Assembly (NCBI GenBank): GCA_029010575.1
Contig: JAQXKS010000042.1
Coordinates: 1-32,039 of the forward strand
Reading direction: 5' to 3'
Source of the DNA: Bacteroidales bacterium
GTDB lineage: Bacteria; Bacteroidota; Bacteroidia; Bacteroidales; UBA932
Length of the DNA stretch: 32,039 bases
Under the pieces are notes generated by a model that was given only the letters and a program-made list of their open reading frames with translations, searched no databases and was not told the DNA's origin. Position 1 is the first letter of the stretch, and the number at the start of each line of letters is the position of its first letter. Positions 19,313 through 27,252 of the stretch are shown in pieces. The translations under genes and the position numbers were made by a program.

Positions 19313-20379
19313 TACTCTTTATCTTTGTTATTTGATACGGGGATAGTAGCTTCAAGCACATTGGCTCTTATCTCTTCATAGTTCCATCTGTTTCGGACAA
19401 TATCGATTGCCTGGTAGATGGATGATTTCATCGGCATGGGATTGGCCGTGCCCATTCCCGCAAGCTCGTATGCTGTTCCGTGGTCGGGTGATGTCCTCAC
19501 TATAGGAAGACCTGCTGTGAAGTTGACTCCCGAGTCGAATGCAAGTGCCTTGAATGGGATGAGCCCCTGATCGTGATACATTGCCAGCACTGCATCGAAT
19601 GTATATTGCTGGTGTGTGCTGAAAAATCCATCGGGAGAATAGGGACCGAATGCAAGTATATCCTCATCCCTTGCCGCTTCAACGGCCGGGGCAATGATCT
19701 CTATCTCTTCGCTTCCCAGAAGACCTCCATCTCCAGAGTGGGGGTTTAGTCCCAATACAGCAATTTTGGGTTTTTCGATACCGAAGTCTTTCTTGAGTGA
19801 TTCATTCATCAGCCTGATTTTTCCGACGATTGTTTCCTTATTGATCAAAGAGGCAACCTGACTCAGTGGAACATGGTTGGTAACCACCCCTACTCTCATC
19901 TTGTCCGAAATCAGGAACATCAGTCCGTCAGATGCCCCTGTCTGTTCGACCAGGTATTCGGTATGTCCGACGAAACCTGGTTTGTGCAGTGCCACAGATT
20001 TCTTATTTAGCGGAGCCGTAACCAATGCATCAATATCTCCGTTGATGAGGTCTCGTGTGGCTGTCTCGAGAGAAATCAGAGCAGCACCTGCCCCTTCAGG
20101 AGTAGGCTGCCCCGGGTCGATTTTGAAATTGTCCGGAACGCAGTTGATTATATTGACTCTCTTGGGATGATAATCCTTCGCAGTATTAATTATGTTGGTA
20201 CTGAGATTCTCTACATCCAAGAGCTGTTTTCTGTAGAATCCGAATGCCCGGGATGAGCCGTAGATGATGGGAACACAGAGATCCAAAAGACGAGCATCAG
20301 ATAAAGCTCTGATTATCACTTCATATCCTACACCATTGGTATCACCTTGGGTTATTCCTAATATTATCTTTTTCAACAT
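19312..20379 (-). CDS. pdxA: 4-hydroxythreonine-4-phosphate dehydrogenase PdxA
   Basis: PdxA oxidises 4-phosphohydroxy-L-threonine in the DXP-dependent pyridoxal phosphate pathway. The 355-residue protein has ITQGDTNGVGYEVI at the N-terminus, LVTAPLNKKSVALHKPGFVGHTEYL (metal histidine near residue 140), LGLNPHSGDGGLLGSEE, and MYHDQGLIPFKALAFDSGVN (near 270), all standard for PdxA. It is the first gene of the minus-strand run that ends with addA, and has its own candidate promoter just upstream. Confidence 0.96.
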   Translation of the reverse strand: MLKKIILGITQGDTNGVGYEVIIRALSDARLLDLCVPIIYGSSRAFGFYRKQLLDVENLSTNIINTAKDYHPKRVNIINCVPDNFKIDPGQPTPEGAGAALISLETATRDLINGDIDALVTAPLNKKSVALHKPGFVGHTEYLVEQTGASDGLMFLISDKMRVGVVTNHVPLSQVASLINKETIVGKIRLMNESLKKDFGIEKPKIAVLGLNPHSGDGGLLGSEEIEIIAPAVEAARDEDILAFGPYSPDGFFSTHQQYTFDAVLAMYHDQGLIPFKALAFDSGVNFTAGLPIVRTSPDHGTAYELAGMGTANPMPMKSSIYQAIDIVRNRWNYEEIRANVLEATIPVSNNKDKE

Positions 20380-20404
20380 ATATTTTATATTAACAATAAT
20401 CTTA

Positions 20405-20438
20405 CAAAGTTAATAAATTCGTTTGAATAAAAGTCAAA
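20405..20438 (-). promoter_or_regulatory. Candidate promoter of the pdxA-rnhA-gpsA-pgi-addBA run
   Basis: On the minus strand TTTG (20438-20435) and TAACTTTG (20412-20405) are separated by 22 nt, slightly longer than ideal. The predicted start near 20399 gives a leader of about 20 nt. It overlaps the divergent recG promoter. Confidence 0.5.
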
Positions 20439-20452
20439 ACTCCTTATTTTTG
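20422..20452 (+). promoter_or_regulatory. Bacteroidota-type promoter of recG
   Basis: TTTG (20422-20425) and TATTTTTG (20445-20452) are spaced exactly 19 nt apart. The -7 box ends only 9 nt before the recG ATG, so the transcript should have a leader of a few bases or none. Confidence 0.65.
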
Positions 20453-20461
20453 TAAACAAGT

Positions 20462-22579
20462 ATGAAACATATTCTCGATACTGATATAAAATTTCTGACT
20501 GGTGTCGGTCAGGTAAGGGCCGAGCTTCTGAACAAAGAGCTCGGCATATACACTTTCAGGGATATGATACATACCTACCCCTTCAGATACCTCGACAGAA
20601 GCAAAGTATACAACATCAGTGAGATAGTTCCCGGAACCGCATATATCCAAATCCGTGGTACAGTAACGGCAATCTCCATGACAGGAGCGGGCAGGTCACA
20701 GAGGCTGAGCATCATCCTCAAGGACAGTACAGGCAGTATCGAATTGGTCTTTTTCAAGGGGATCAAATGGGTAAAAGACAAAATTTCCCAAGGCAAGGAG
20801 TATTTCGTTTTTGGAAAACCCACACAGTTCAGGGATACAGTAAACATGGTTCATCCGGAAATAGATTCTGTGGATCAGAGGCTTGCCTCTCCGCTATCCA
20901 AATCCTTGACGGGTGTCTACTCGAGCACAGACAAGCTGCGCAACGGCGGGATTAACAACAAGCTCTTTTCCAGACTCCAAAGTTCTCTTCTGGAAAAAAT
21001 CGATGGCAAAATCGAGGAGACCCTGCCAGCCCAGTTAATCCGGAAGTACAATCTCTGCCCTCTGCCTTTCGCCCTTAAGAATATTCACTTCCCTGATGAT
21101 ACTGCCTCGCTGGAGGCTGCCAGATTTCGCCTTAAATTCGAAGAGCTCTTCTTCCTTCAGCTTTCTCTGCTGAAACAGAAATGTATAAGAGGCCGTCTCT
21201 CGTCAGGAATACTCTTACCCAGGGTCGGAAAAGCTTTCAACACATGCTATAATTCACTGCCCTTTCCACTTACCGGAGCCCAGAAGAGGGTCATAAAAGA
21301 GATCAGGGAGGATATGATTTCCGGGCACCAGATGAACCGCCTGCTGCAGGGTGATGTAGGCAGTGGCAAGACGATGGTAGCTCTGCTGAGTGCCCTTCTG
21401 GCTGTAGACAATGGCTATCAGGCCTGCATAATGGCACCTACCGAGGTTCTGGCGCACCAGCATTTCAAGAATATTTCACGGAATCTTGAGGGCACGGGAG
21501 TCTCTGTCGCCCTTCTTACAGGCAGTTCACGCAAGAGGGAGAGGGATGCCATCAATGCTGCGCTGGCAGATGGTTCTCTCAGCATTTTGGTCGGCACTCA
21601 TGCCCTTATAGAAGATTGGGTGCGTATTCCCAAACTCGGTCTGGTAATAATTGACGAGCAGCACCGCTTCGGTGTGGAGCAGCGCGCAAGACTTCGCTAC
21701 AAGTCAGATTTCGCACCTCACATTCTGGTAATGACAGCTACACCCATTCCAAGGACTCTTGCAATGACTCTGTACGGCGACCTGGACGTTTCGATTATAG
21801 ATGAGATGCCTCCCGGACGCAAGCCCGTCATGACTATGCATGTCACCGAATCCAAACGCGATTCCCTATACGCTTTTATAAAGAAAGAAATCGCTATGGG
21901 ACATCAGGCATTTATTGTCTACCCGCTTATAAAAGAGTCTGAGACTATGGATTACAAGAATCTCGAAGAGGGATTCCAGCAAATTATCAATGAGTTTCCC
22001 GCCCCCAAGTACTCCGTAGCCGTGGTTCACGGCCAGCAGAAAAACCAAGACAAGGCATACGATATGGATCTCTTTGTCTCCGGCAAGGCTGATATTCTCG
22101 TTGCGACTTCTGTTATCGAGGTAGGTGTCGATGTTCCTAACGCTTCTGTCATGGTCATCGAAAGCGCAGAGAGATTCGGGCTTTCACAGCTTCACCAGCT
22201 AAGGGGACGCGTCGGCCGCGGAGCTGAAAAGTCATACTGCATTCTGATGACAGGATACAAACTGAGCAAGGAGTCACGCAGGAGAATCGAGCTTATGTGT
22301 GCCACTACAGACGGATTCGAAGTTGCCGAGGAGGATATGAAGATGAGGGGGCCGGGAGACATAGACGGCACCCGTCAGAGCGGTCTTGCCTTCGATCTGA
22401 AGATTTCCAATCTCTCAAAAGACAATCTCATTCTGAATATGGCAAGAGATGCCGCTGCTTCGATTCTCGAACAAGATCCCCTTATGGAATCTCCGGAAAC
22501 AAAGAGACTTATAGAGCACCTTAACACTCTTCGCCTTGATGCCGGGGATATGATATCAGACTACTCCGAAATCAGCTGA
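20462..22579 (+). CDS. recG: ATP-dependent DNA helicase RecG
   Basis: RecG reverses stalled forks and migrates branched DNA. The 705-residue protein has the N-terminal wedge/OB region (residues about 60-160), Walker A LLQGDVGSGKTMVALLSALL near 298, motif Ia MAPTEVLAHQH, DEQH-box IIDEQHRFGVEQRAR near 397, motif III MTATPIPRTLAMTLYGD, and the C-terminal helicase lobe with VATSVIEVGVDVPNA and QLHQLRGRVGRG. The tail shows the RecG-type AEEDMKMRGPGDIDGTRQSG. Length is normal. It is convergent with nfo (27-nt gap) and divergent from pdxA. Confidence 0.97.
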   Translation: MKHILDTDIKFLTGVGQVRAELLNKELGIYTFRDMIHTYPFRYLDRSKVYNISEIVPGTAYIQIRGTVTAISMTGAGRSQRLSIILKDSTGSIELVFFKGIKWVKDKISQGKEYFVFGKPTQFRDTVNMVHPEIDSVDQRLASPLSKSLTGVYSSTDKLRNGGINNKLFSRLQSSLLEKIDGKIEETLPAQLIRKYNLCPLPFALKNIHFPDDTASLEAARFRLKFEELFFLQLSLLKQKCIRGRLSSGILLPRVGKAFNTCYNSLPFPLTGAQKRVIKEIREDMISGHQMNRLLQGDVGSGKTMVALLSALLAVDNGYQACIMAPTEVLAHQHFKNISRNLEGTGVSVALLTGSSRKRERDAINAALADGSLSILVGTHALIEDWVRIPKLGLVIIDEQHRFGVEQRARLRYKSDFAPHILVMTATPIPRTLAMTLYGDLDVSIIDEMPPGRKPVMTMHVTESKRDSLYAFIKKEIAMGHQAFIVYPLIKESETMDYKNLEEGFQQIINEFPAPKYSVAVVHGQQKNQDKAYDMDLFVSGKADILVATSVIEVGVDVPNASVMVIESAERFGLSQLHQLRGRVGRGAEKSYCILMTGYKLSKESRRRIELMCATTDGFEVAEEDMKMRGPGDIDGTRQSGLAFDLKISNLSKDNLILNMARDAAASILEQDPLMESPETKRLIEHLNTLRLDAGDMISDYSEIS

Positions 22580-22606
22580 TGAGCAAGAAGAGCAAATTCT
22601 GCCTGC

Positions 22607-23443
22607 CTATCCTCTCCACTGCTGCAGCATCGCTATCTCCTGAGGCCACTTCTCGGGGTCGGGGGTCTCAAGAATAAGAGGAATGCCGTCGATTCTGGGA
22701 TCCTTCATAATCTTTTCGAACAGTTCATAACCGATAAAACCGCCTCCCAGTACCTCGTGGCGGTCCACCTTTGAACCTACGGCCTTCTTTGCATCATTCA
22801 GGTGCATACCCCTAAGGTATCCAAAACCGACAATAGAATCAAACTCTGCCATAACGGCCTCATAATTCTCAACAAGGTCATATCCGGCTGCAAAGGAGTG
22901 GCAAGTATCAATACATACCCCTACCCTGCTTTTGTCCTCTACCTGAGAGATAATTTCAGCTATGTGCTCGAATCTGTAGCCAAGGTTCGAACCCTGCCCT
23001 GCTGTATTCTCAATTACCGCGGTGACACCCGAAGTCTTATCAAGGGCTATGTTGATGGATTCAGCCACCCTTCTGAGGGACTCACTCTCCGAAATCTCCT
23101 TCAGATGACTTCCCGGGTGGAAATTTAGACGGTCGAGCCCAAGTTCAGCACAGCGGCGCATCTCCTCTATGAACGAGTTTCTTGACTTTTCGAGTCCCTC
23201 ATCAGAGGGGTGTCCCAGGTTGATGAGGTAGCTGTCATGTGGAAGAATGGATGCAGGTATGAAACCGTACTCTTCGCAGCGGCTTTTGAACAGCCTTATG
23301 CTTTCTGCCGAAAGAGGCTGTGAGAACCACTGTCTCTGATTCTTTGTAAAAAGGGCGAAAGCATCTGCCCCGATCTCTTTAGCATTCAATGGGGCATTCT
23401 CTACGCCACCCGATGCACTCACATGAGCTCCTATATACTTCAT
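22607..23443 (-). CDS. nfo: Deoxyribonuclease IV (endonuclease IV) Nfo
   Basis: Nfo is an AP endonuclease of base excision repair using three Zn ions on a TIM barrel. The 278-residue protein begins [18 protein letters not shown] and carries the family signatures [69 protein letters not shown] and LILETPD, which hold the His/Glu/Asp metal ligands. It follows rel by 19 nt on the same strand and is probably co-transcribed with it. Confidence 0.97.
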   Translation of the reverse strand: MKYIGAHVSASGGVENAPLNAKEIGADAFALFTKNQRQWFSQPLSAESIRLFKSRCEEYGFIPASILPHDSYLINLGHPSDEGLEKSRNSFIEEMRRCAELGLDRLNFHPGSHLKEISESESLRRVAESINIALDKTSGVTAVIENTAGQGSNLGYRFEHIAEIISQVEDKSRVGVCIDTCHSFAAGYDLVENYEAVMAEFDSIVGFGYLRGMHLNDAKKAVGSKVDRHEVLGGGFIGYELFEKIMKDPRIDGIPLILETPDPEKWPQEIAMLQQWRG

Positions 23444-23462
23444 AACAACATTATTAAGTTAT

Positions 23463-25355
23463 CTATTCCGTTTCCGTTACACGCACCTCGTCGACACCGA
23501 AAATACACCTTAGTGAACTTACTGCCGATTCAAGTTGCTCAAGCGAAGTTACACAAAATTCTATTTCACTCACAGCAATTCTGTCAATATTTTCGCTAAC
23601 AATCTTGTTCATCGATAGTTTAAGACGGTCCGTGATACACTCTATAATATCACTCAAAAGATGATAGCGGTCTACCCCCCTGATAGTAAGCCTTACAGGG
23701 TACGTAAAAGTAGAATCTTTTTTGAAATCCACTGCAACAATTGAATCTCCCTCTTCAGAAGCAAGTTTTATTGCCATAGGGCAGTTCCTTTTGTGAATAA
23801 TGATTCCGCCATTTTTATCATCGAATCCAACAACCTCTTCACCCGGAATCGGATGACAGACGGGGCAGCGCTCGTATTCCAAAGCGGGAAGGTTCTGAAG
23901 ATAACTCTTCAAGGAACGTTTTGCCTTGTAAGTAGAGACATGTTCAAGCCAATCCTTTTCAGGGAATGAATCCGAATCTTTGAAAATCCTTACACAGTCA
24001 CCACGATGAAGAACAGTCTTGACTGAGGAGAGCTTACCGTTTATCTTGGCATAGTGGGCATGCATACCCAGATCGCTGTGTATCTCAAAGGCAAAGTCGA
24101 GTGCTGTCGCCCCCTTTGGCAGCATTATACCCTTTCCTTCAGGAGTAAAGGCCATGATATCATCATTGTAAAATGTGGATGTGATTCCATCCATGTAATC
24201 AATCTCCGACTGGTGGAACACAATATCGTGAAGCACCCCTTTGAACTTTTCGATCCATCCGTGGACATTATCTTCGTATTTATCAAGTGCACATCCCAAA
24301 AGGGAGCTCTTGATCATCCTCTCTGAAGAGATGTGGATCTCTTCCCACCTTCCTACATCATTGAGTATTTTTACATGGAAACTCTGATAGCCATTTTCTT
24401 TGGGAGCATCGATATAGTTGGTGACACTGCCCGGTTTTTCCTTAAGGATATCAGTAATGGCGCCATAAATTCTCAGAGCACATATTTTGTCAGAATACTC
24501 TTTATTGGAGGTATATACAATCCGGAAATAACGTTTGCCTTCAACATGATGAAAATCAGAATCAGTGGTCTGCATCTTGCGCCACACGCTGTAAGGTCTT
24601 CTGTACCTTAGCTCGATTCTGGTATCGAAATCCAATGAAGAGAGTGCCTTTTCCAACTTTGCGGTGAAACTTTCAAGTATCTCCTTGGTCCCTACCTTTT
24701 CTTCCTCTATCATCTTGTCGATAATCTCATAATCTTTGGGACAACGATAACGAAACGAGAGATTCTCCAGCTCGCACTTGATGTGATAAAGTCCCAGTCT
24801 GTTTGCCAGAGGAGCATAGAAATAGTCTGTTTCTCCTGCAATCTTCATCTGTTTGTCAGGTCTCATACTATCAAGAGTACGCATATTGTGCAGACGGTCA
24901 GCAAGTTTTATCAATATGGCCCGGATATCATACTGTACTGAGGCGAGTATTTGGCGGTAATTATCCACCTGTTTGGAACGTTCGTATTGTTCCTTCTTCT
25001 TCTTAGTGACCACACCTACAAGAAAGGCCACATCCTCTCCGAAACGCTCCTTAATCTCACCGATTTTACAATCAGTATCCTCGACGACATCGTGAAGCAG
25101 AGCTGCAATAATGGGATTGGGCCCCAAAGAGAGCTCCTCTGCTACAATCTTTGCTACACTTACAGGGTGCATAATATATGGTTCACCACTTTTGCGCATC
25201 TGTCCCGAATGGGCATCACGTGCAAGCTCGTATGCTTCCCGTACTTTGGCGATTTCAGATTCATCCGCACTGACTTTCAGCCTGTCAAGAATAGATTCCA
25301 TATCTTTTTCGACACAGGCCATACATGCCCGTATCTGTTCATCATTGAGTTTCAT
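23463..25355 (-). CDS. RelA/SpoT-family (RSH) protein with intact hydrolase and degenerate synthetase
   Basis: Long RSH proteins control (p)ppGpp. This one has 630 residues, shorter than standard Rel (about 720-750). The HD hydrolase looks complete: H63 (IMHP), H88-D89 (AALLHDVVEDT) and D153 (IKLADRLHNMRTL). The synthetase region (about 240-360) keeps RYRRPYSVWRKM and YIDAPKENGYQSFH. The segment aligned with the usual YDLIAIR reads EGKRYFR, so the catalytic Asp is Gly263, and the EIQIRT motif reads EEIHISS. TGS (about 405-465), a zinc-finger-like CPVCH stretch and a C-terminal ACT domain (about 555-628) follow. I infer a (p)ppGpp hydrolase or regulatory paralogue, with a second Rel elsewhere in the genome. 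It lies between the Dabb gene and nfo. Confidence 0.9.
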   Translation of the reverse strand: MKLNDEQIRACMACVEKDMESILDRLKVSADESEIAKVREAYELARDAHSGQMRKSGEPYIMHPVSVAKIVAEELSLGPNPIIAALLHDVVEDTDCKIGEIKERFGEDVAFLVGVVTKKKKEQYERSKQVDNYRQILASVQYDIRAILIKLADRLHNMRTLDSMRPDKQMKIAGETDYFYAPLANRLGLYHIKCELENLSFRYRCPKDYEIIDKMIEEEKVGTKEILESFTAKLEKALSSLDFDTRIELRYRRPYSVWRKMQTTDSDFHHVEGKRYFRIVYTSNKEYSDKICALRIYGAITDILKEKPGSVTNYIDAPKENGYQSFHVKILNDVGRWEEIHISSERMIKSSLLGCALDKYEDNVHGWIEKFKGVLHDIVFHQSEIDYMDGITSTFYNDDIMAFTPEGKGIMLPKGATALDFAFEIHSDLGMHAHYAKINGKLSSVKTVLHRGDCVRIFKDSDSFPEKDWLEHVSTYKAKRSLKSYLQNLPALEYERCPVCHPIPGEEVVGFDDKNGGIIIHKRNCPMAIKLASEEGDSIVAVDFKKDSTFTYPVRLTIRGVDRYHLLSDIIECITDRLKLSMNKIVSENIDRIAVSEIEFCVTSLEQLESAVSSLRCIFGVDEVRVTETE

Positions 25356-25390
25356 AATGGATTGGATTAATGGTTAAGTAATATGGTGTT

Positions 25391-25696
25391 TCAGATTTCA
25401 AAGTCCAGACAGCTGCGCTGCGCAGTATATGGGCGCACTTTTCCGTTGGCCACTGCAAGATGTTCAGGATGCGAAGCATACACTTTAAGTGCTTCGGGTG
25501 ATTCCAATGTGCTGTCAAGCATCAGATCCGCCGTTGAAGAATCTAAACGGCCTTCGGTGTAGACCTTGACATCCAGAAGGCCCGGAACTTTTCCAACCAG
25601 TGATTCCAGACCTTCCTTTATCTCTTTTTTTACTCTATTCTTTTCAGCATCAGACATCTCACTCTTGAGAGTCCACAATATAACATGTTTGATCAT
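25391..25696 (-). CDS. Dabb-domain (stress-responsive alpha/beta barrel) protein
   Basis: This 101-residue protein begins MIKHVILWTLKSE, the standard opening of Dabb ferredoxin-like barrel proteins. It retains GLESLVGKVPGLLDVKV, LDSTLESPEALKVYASHPEHL and a C-terminal PYTAQRSCLDFEI. These are small dimeric proteins of mostly unknown function. The frame is open to 25753, but the ATG at 25696 gives the family start and sits 31 nt behind a -7 box. It is 35 nt upstream of the rel gene on the same strand and may be in one transcript with rel and nfo. Confidence 0.9.
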   Translation of the reverse strand: MIKHVILWTLKSEMSDAEKNRVKKEIKEGLESLVGKVPGLLDVKVYTEGRLDSSTADLMLDSTLESPEALKVYASHPEHLAVANGKVRPYTAQRSCLDFEI

Positions 25697-25727
25697 AATA
25701 TGGCATTTTGCATTTTTGGACGAAATG

Positions 25728-25735
25728 CAAATATA
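25728..25735 (-). promoter_or_regulatory. Candidate -7 box of the Dabb-rel-nfo group
   Basis: TATATTTG on the minus strand matches TAnnTTTG and is 31 nt upstream of the Dabb ATG. No convincing -33 element is seen at the right spacing. Confidence 0.45.
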
Positions 25736-25749
25736 ACAAAAAAATCCTC

Positions 25750-26343
25750 TCACTCGAGCTCTTTCTGTGGTATTACGATCTCAGATTCATGTTTCTTTTC
25801 AGAGACATTACCATATTCATCATATCCAATAGAGAGCACCTCTTTCCCATAAGTTATCTTCGCAAGATAATCACTGTTAATCCATCTCAAGTCATTCAAC
25901 CTGAGGATATCTGCTCGACTACACTTGATCTTTTTATCATCATAGACAATGACAGGATGTCCGCTTCCACTACTGATACCGACAGCTTCGTATACAAAAA
26001 GATGTTCAGAATCTTCCGCCTTCATTATCAAACCTGGAAGCCCACATAACTTCCAAGGGCCCATACCAACAGGAATATCCATAGTAAACCAGACATGCCA
26101 GATTCTGCCTCTAAAAGATGTAATCGCTTTAGTACAACTATATCCCATAACAGTATCTGCCTCATCCGTGATACTCCACTCTATCAAAGGATAAGTCTCT
26201 GTGTACTGATAATCGTTATTGAAAAATCTGTTAACAACACCTATTTTCCCTTTTTGAGGATAATTCCAGTATATATCTTCGTAGGTACTTATCTTTTTGT
26301 ACCCACAAGTCGTTTCCAGATTTATGTTGACTCCGATCGGAGT
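25750..26343 (-). pseudogene. GLPGLI-family protein, 5'-truncated
   Basis: The open frame has about 197 codons from just after a TAG (26346-26344) to the TGA at 25750, with no ATG near its start. The middle contains the family-naming block GPWKLCGLPGLIMKAED, preceded by YPQKGKIGVVNRF, WSITDEADTVMGYSCTKA and FRGRIWHVWFTMDIP, all typical of the second half of GLPGLI proteins. Complete members have about 250-280 residues with a signal peptide. Here the signal peptide and first part are missing and no homology continues upstream in frame. A TTG-initiated 145-residue product (from 26187) is possible but would lack export. It is most likely a degraded gene cut by the rearrangement that created the repeat-rich region. 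Confidence 0.75.
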
Positions 26344-26344
26344 C
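26329..26344. repeat. 16-bp perfect palindrome at the broken end of the GLPGLI gene
   Basis: GACTCCGATCGGAGTC is a perfect self-complementary sequence that ends at the first stop codon upstream of the GLPGLI remnant. TTGACTC recurs at 26327, 26360 and 26392, spaced 33 and 32 bp. The function is unknown. Confidence 0.5.
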
Positions 26345-26525
26345 TATCCATAATAGAAGTTGACTCTGGTTTTACTTAAAACTGATAGGGATTGACTCTC
26401 GAGCTCTCCTGCATTCATAATCTTTTGTATTTTTGATCATTTACAAAGTTTTGAGTGCTTTTTCTATCCCTCAAAACGGGGAATTTACTTTGCGAAAATT
26501 CGGGGATTCAAAGTTACTGATTACA
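26345..26525. other. Non-coding spacer with two short inverted repeats
   Basis: No open frame is credible here. TTTTGAG/CTCAAAA and GAATTT/AAATTC arms form two adjacent weak hairpins (about 26449-26506). A TATTTTTG box at 26428 lacks a -33 partner. Nothing else is recognisable. Confidence 0.4.
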
Positions 26526-26635
26526 GAAACGTCTTCATTATGACTACAACGCCAGCGCCAAGCAACTTCAGAGGTTGATATCTGTCGACGCAGATCTTTT
26601 GGCCGCGATAATATAAGGATTCTCACCTAAGGCAT

Positions 26636-26743
26636 GTTGGTTGTGTTGGAGTTATTGGACATGTTGGACGTATTGGACGTGTTGGACGTATTGGACGTGT
26701 TGGACGTATTGGACGTGTTGGACGTATTGGACGTATTGGAAGA
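26636..26743 (+). repeat. 9-bp minisatellite, 12 units, in copy A
   Basis: Tandem units RTTGGACGT run head to tail. The G and A first bases alternate, so the higher-order period is 18 bp; the eight units from 26663 to 26734 match exactly. The same position in copies B and C has about 5 units and 1 unit. Confidence 0.9.
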
Positions 26744-26799
26744 GCATATTTTATGCGTATTTCTGCTTGAATCTAACTGAAAAAGCATAATTCCGGTGA

Positions 26800-26842
26800 T
26801 ATTATGGAGAAATGCCAATAAAAACAAAGTTTCTCCATAATA
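26800..26842. repeat. Hairpin with 13-bp perfect arms inside copy A
   Basis: TATTATGGAGAAA (26800-26812) and TTTCTCCATAATA (26830-26842) flank a 17-nt loop. The same hairpin is perfect in copy C (30011-30053) and has two mismatches in the left arm of copy B. Confidence 0.8.
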
Positions 26843-26872
26843 ATGCCCAAAAGATGCTCGAATCCAGAAATC

Positions 26873-26901
26873 AGAGCAGAATAAGCTGGCTTTTCTGCTC
26901 T
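26873..26901. repeat. Second hairpin of the composite repeat, copy A
   Basis: AGAGCAGAA (26873-26881) and TTCTGCTCT (26893-26901) are perfect 9-bp arms around an 11-nt loop. Both arms are present in copies B and C. Confidence 0.7.
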
Positions 26902-26944
26902 CGACCAAGTCAACGATAAGGTAACACCCGCCCGCCTGCCTGCC

Positions 26945-27046
26945 GATAGCTTACTTACCCCCGCACGAAACGCTTACTTCCCTTACGCAAACGCTTACTT
27001 CCCCCAAGCAATATCTTACTTGTCGATGCAAGTAAGCTTACTTACC
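26945..27046 (+). repeat. Degenerate ~21-bp tandem repeat array, upstream of the RAYT gene
   Basis: About five units resembling GCTTACTTCCCYYACGCAAAC follow copy A with a 21-25 bp period. The last part forms a hairpin: CTTACTTG (27015-27022), 6-nt loop, CAAGTAAG (27029-27036), then CTTACTTACC. There are no unique spacers, so it is not a CRISPR array. The array stops about 40 bp before the RAYT promoter. Confidence 0.75.
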
Positions 27047-27083
27047 GAATTGTAAATTTAATGTGAAAAGTTATCGGGAGATA

Positions 27084-27114
27084 TTTGAGTATTACATTTC
27101 TATCGCTATATTTG
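27084..27114 (+). promoter_or_regulatory. Bacteroidota-type promoter of the RAYT-like gene
   Basis: TTTG (27084-27087) and TATATTTG (27107-27114) are spaced 19 nt apart, an exact fit to the consensus. The predicted start near 27120 leaves an unusually long leader of about 130 nt. The leader contains GCTTG/CAAGC and GCAGGTC/GACCTGC inverted arms. Confidence 0.6.
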
Positions 27115-27252
27115 CATAAATGTCGCTGCTTGATAATGTATAGCAAGCTCTGCAGGTCGATCTGGCCGGGTATCTGACGCCCTCTAAGTTAGCGCATTTC
27201 CTTTTTGTGTTTAATTTGACCTGCTCCTTGCAGGCCACAGAATGTGCTGATT

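Larger units (their letters stand above)
26526..26960 (+). repeat. RAYT-associated composite repeat, copy A
   Basis: This copy starts with 91 bp nearly identical to the 3' end of the intact RAYT gene (26526-26616 matches 28065-28155, 5 differences) including its TAA. It continues with the shared 3' sequence TAAGGAYTCTCACCT, a 12-unit 9-bp minisatellite (26636-26743), a 13-bp-arm hairpin (26800-26842), a second hairpin (26873-26901), a GC-rich CCTGCCTGCC run and GATAGCTTACTTACC. It represents the tail of a former RAYT gene copy plus its 3' element, and lies upstream of the intact gene in the same orientation. Confidence 0.85.

Noticed and set aside
25949..26379. Plus-strand small frames opposite the GLPGLI remnant
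   Set aside because: The minus strand has clear family motifs; these frames overlap each other and lack promoters or homology I recognise.
26627..26908. Minus-strand frame with a Ser-Asn-Thr repeat tail, similar to one at 28022-28384
   Set aside because: It is the antisense of composite repeats A and B. It starts at TTG, the start is lost in copy C, and most A/B differences are non-synonymous, so there is no sign of coding selection.
26945..27046. Possible CRISPR array from regularly spaced GCTTACTT motifs
   Set aside because: Units abut at 20-25 bp with no unique spacers, the repeats are degenerate, and there are no cas genes.
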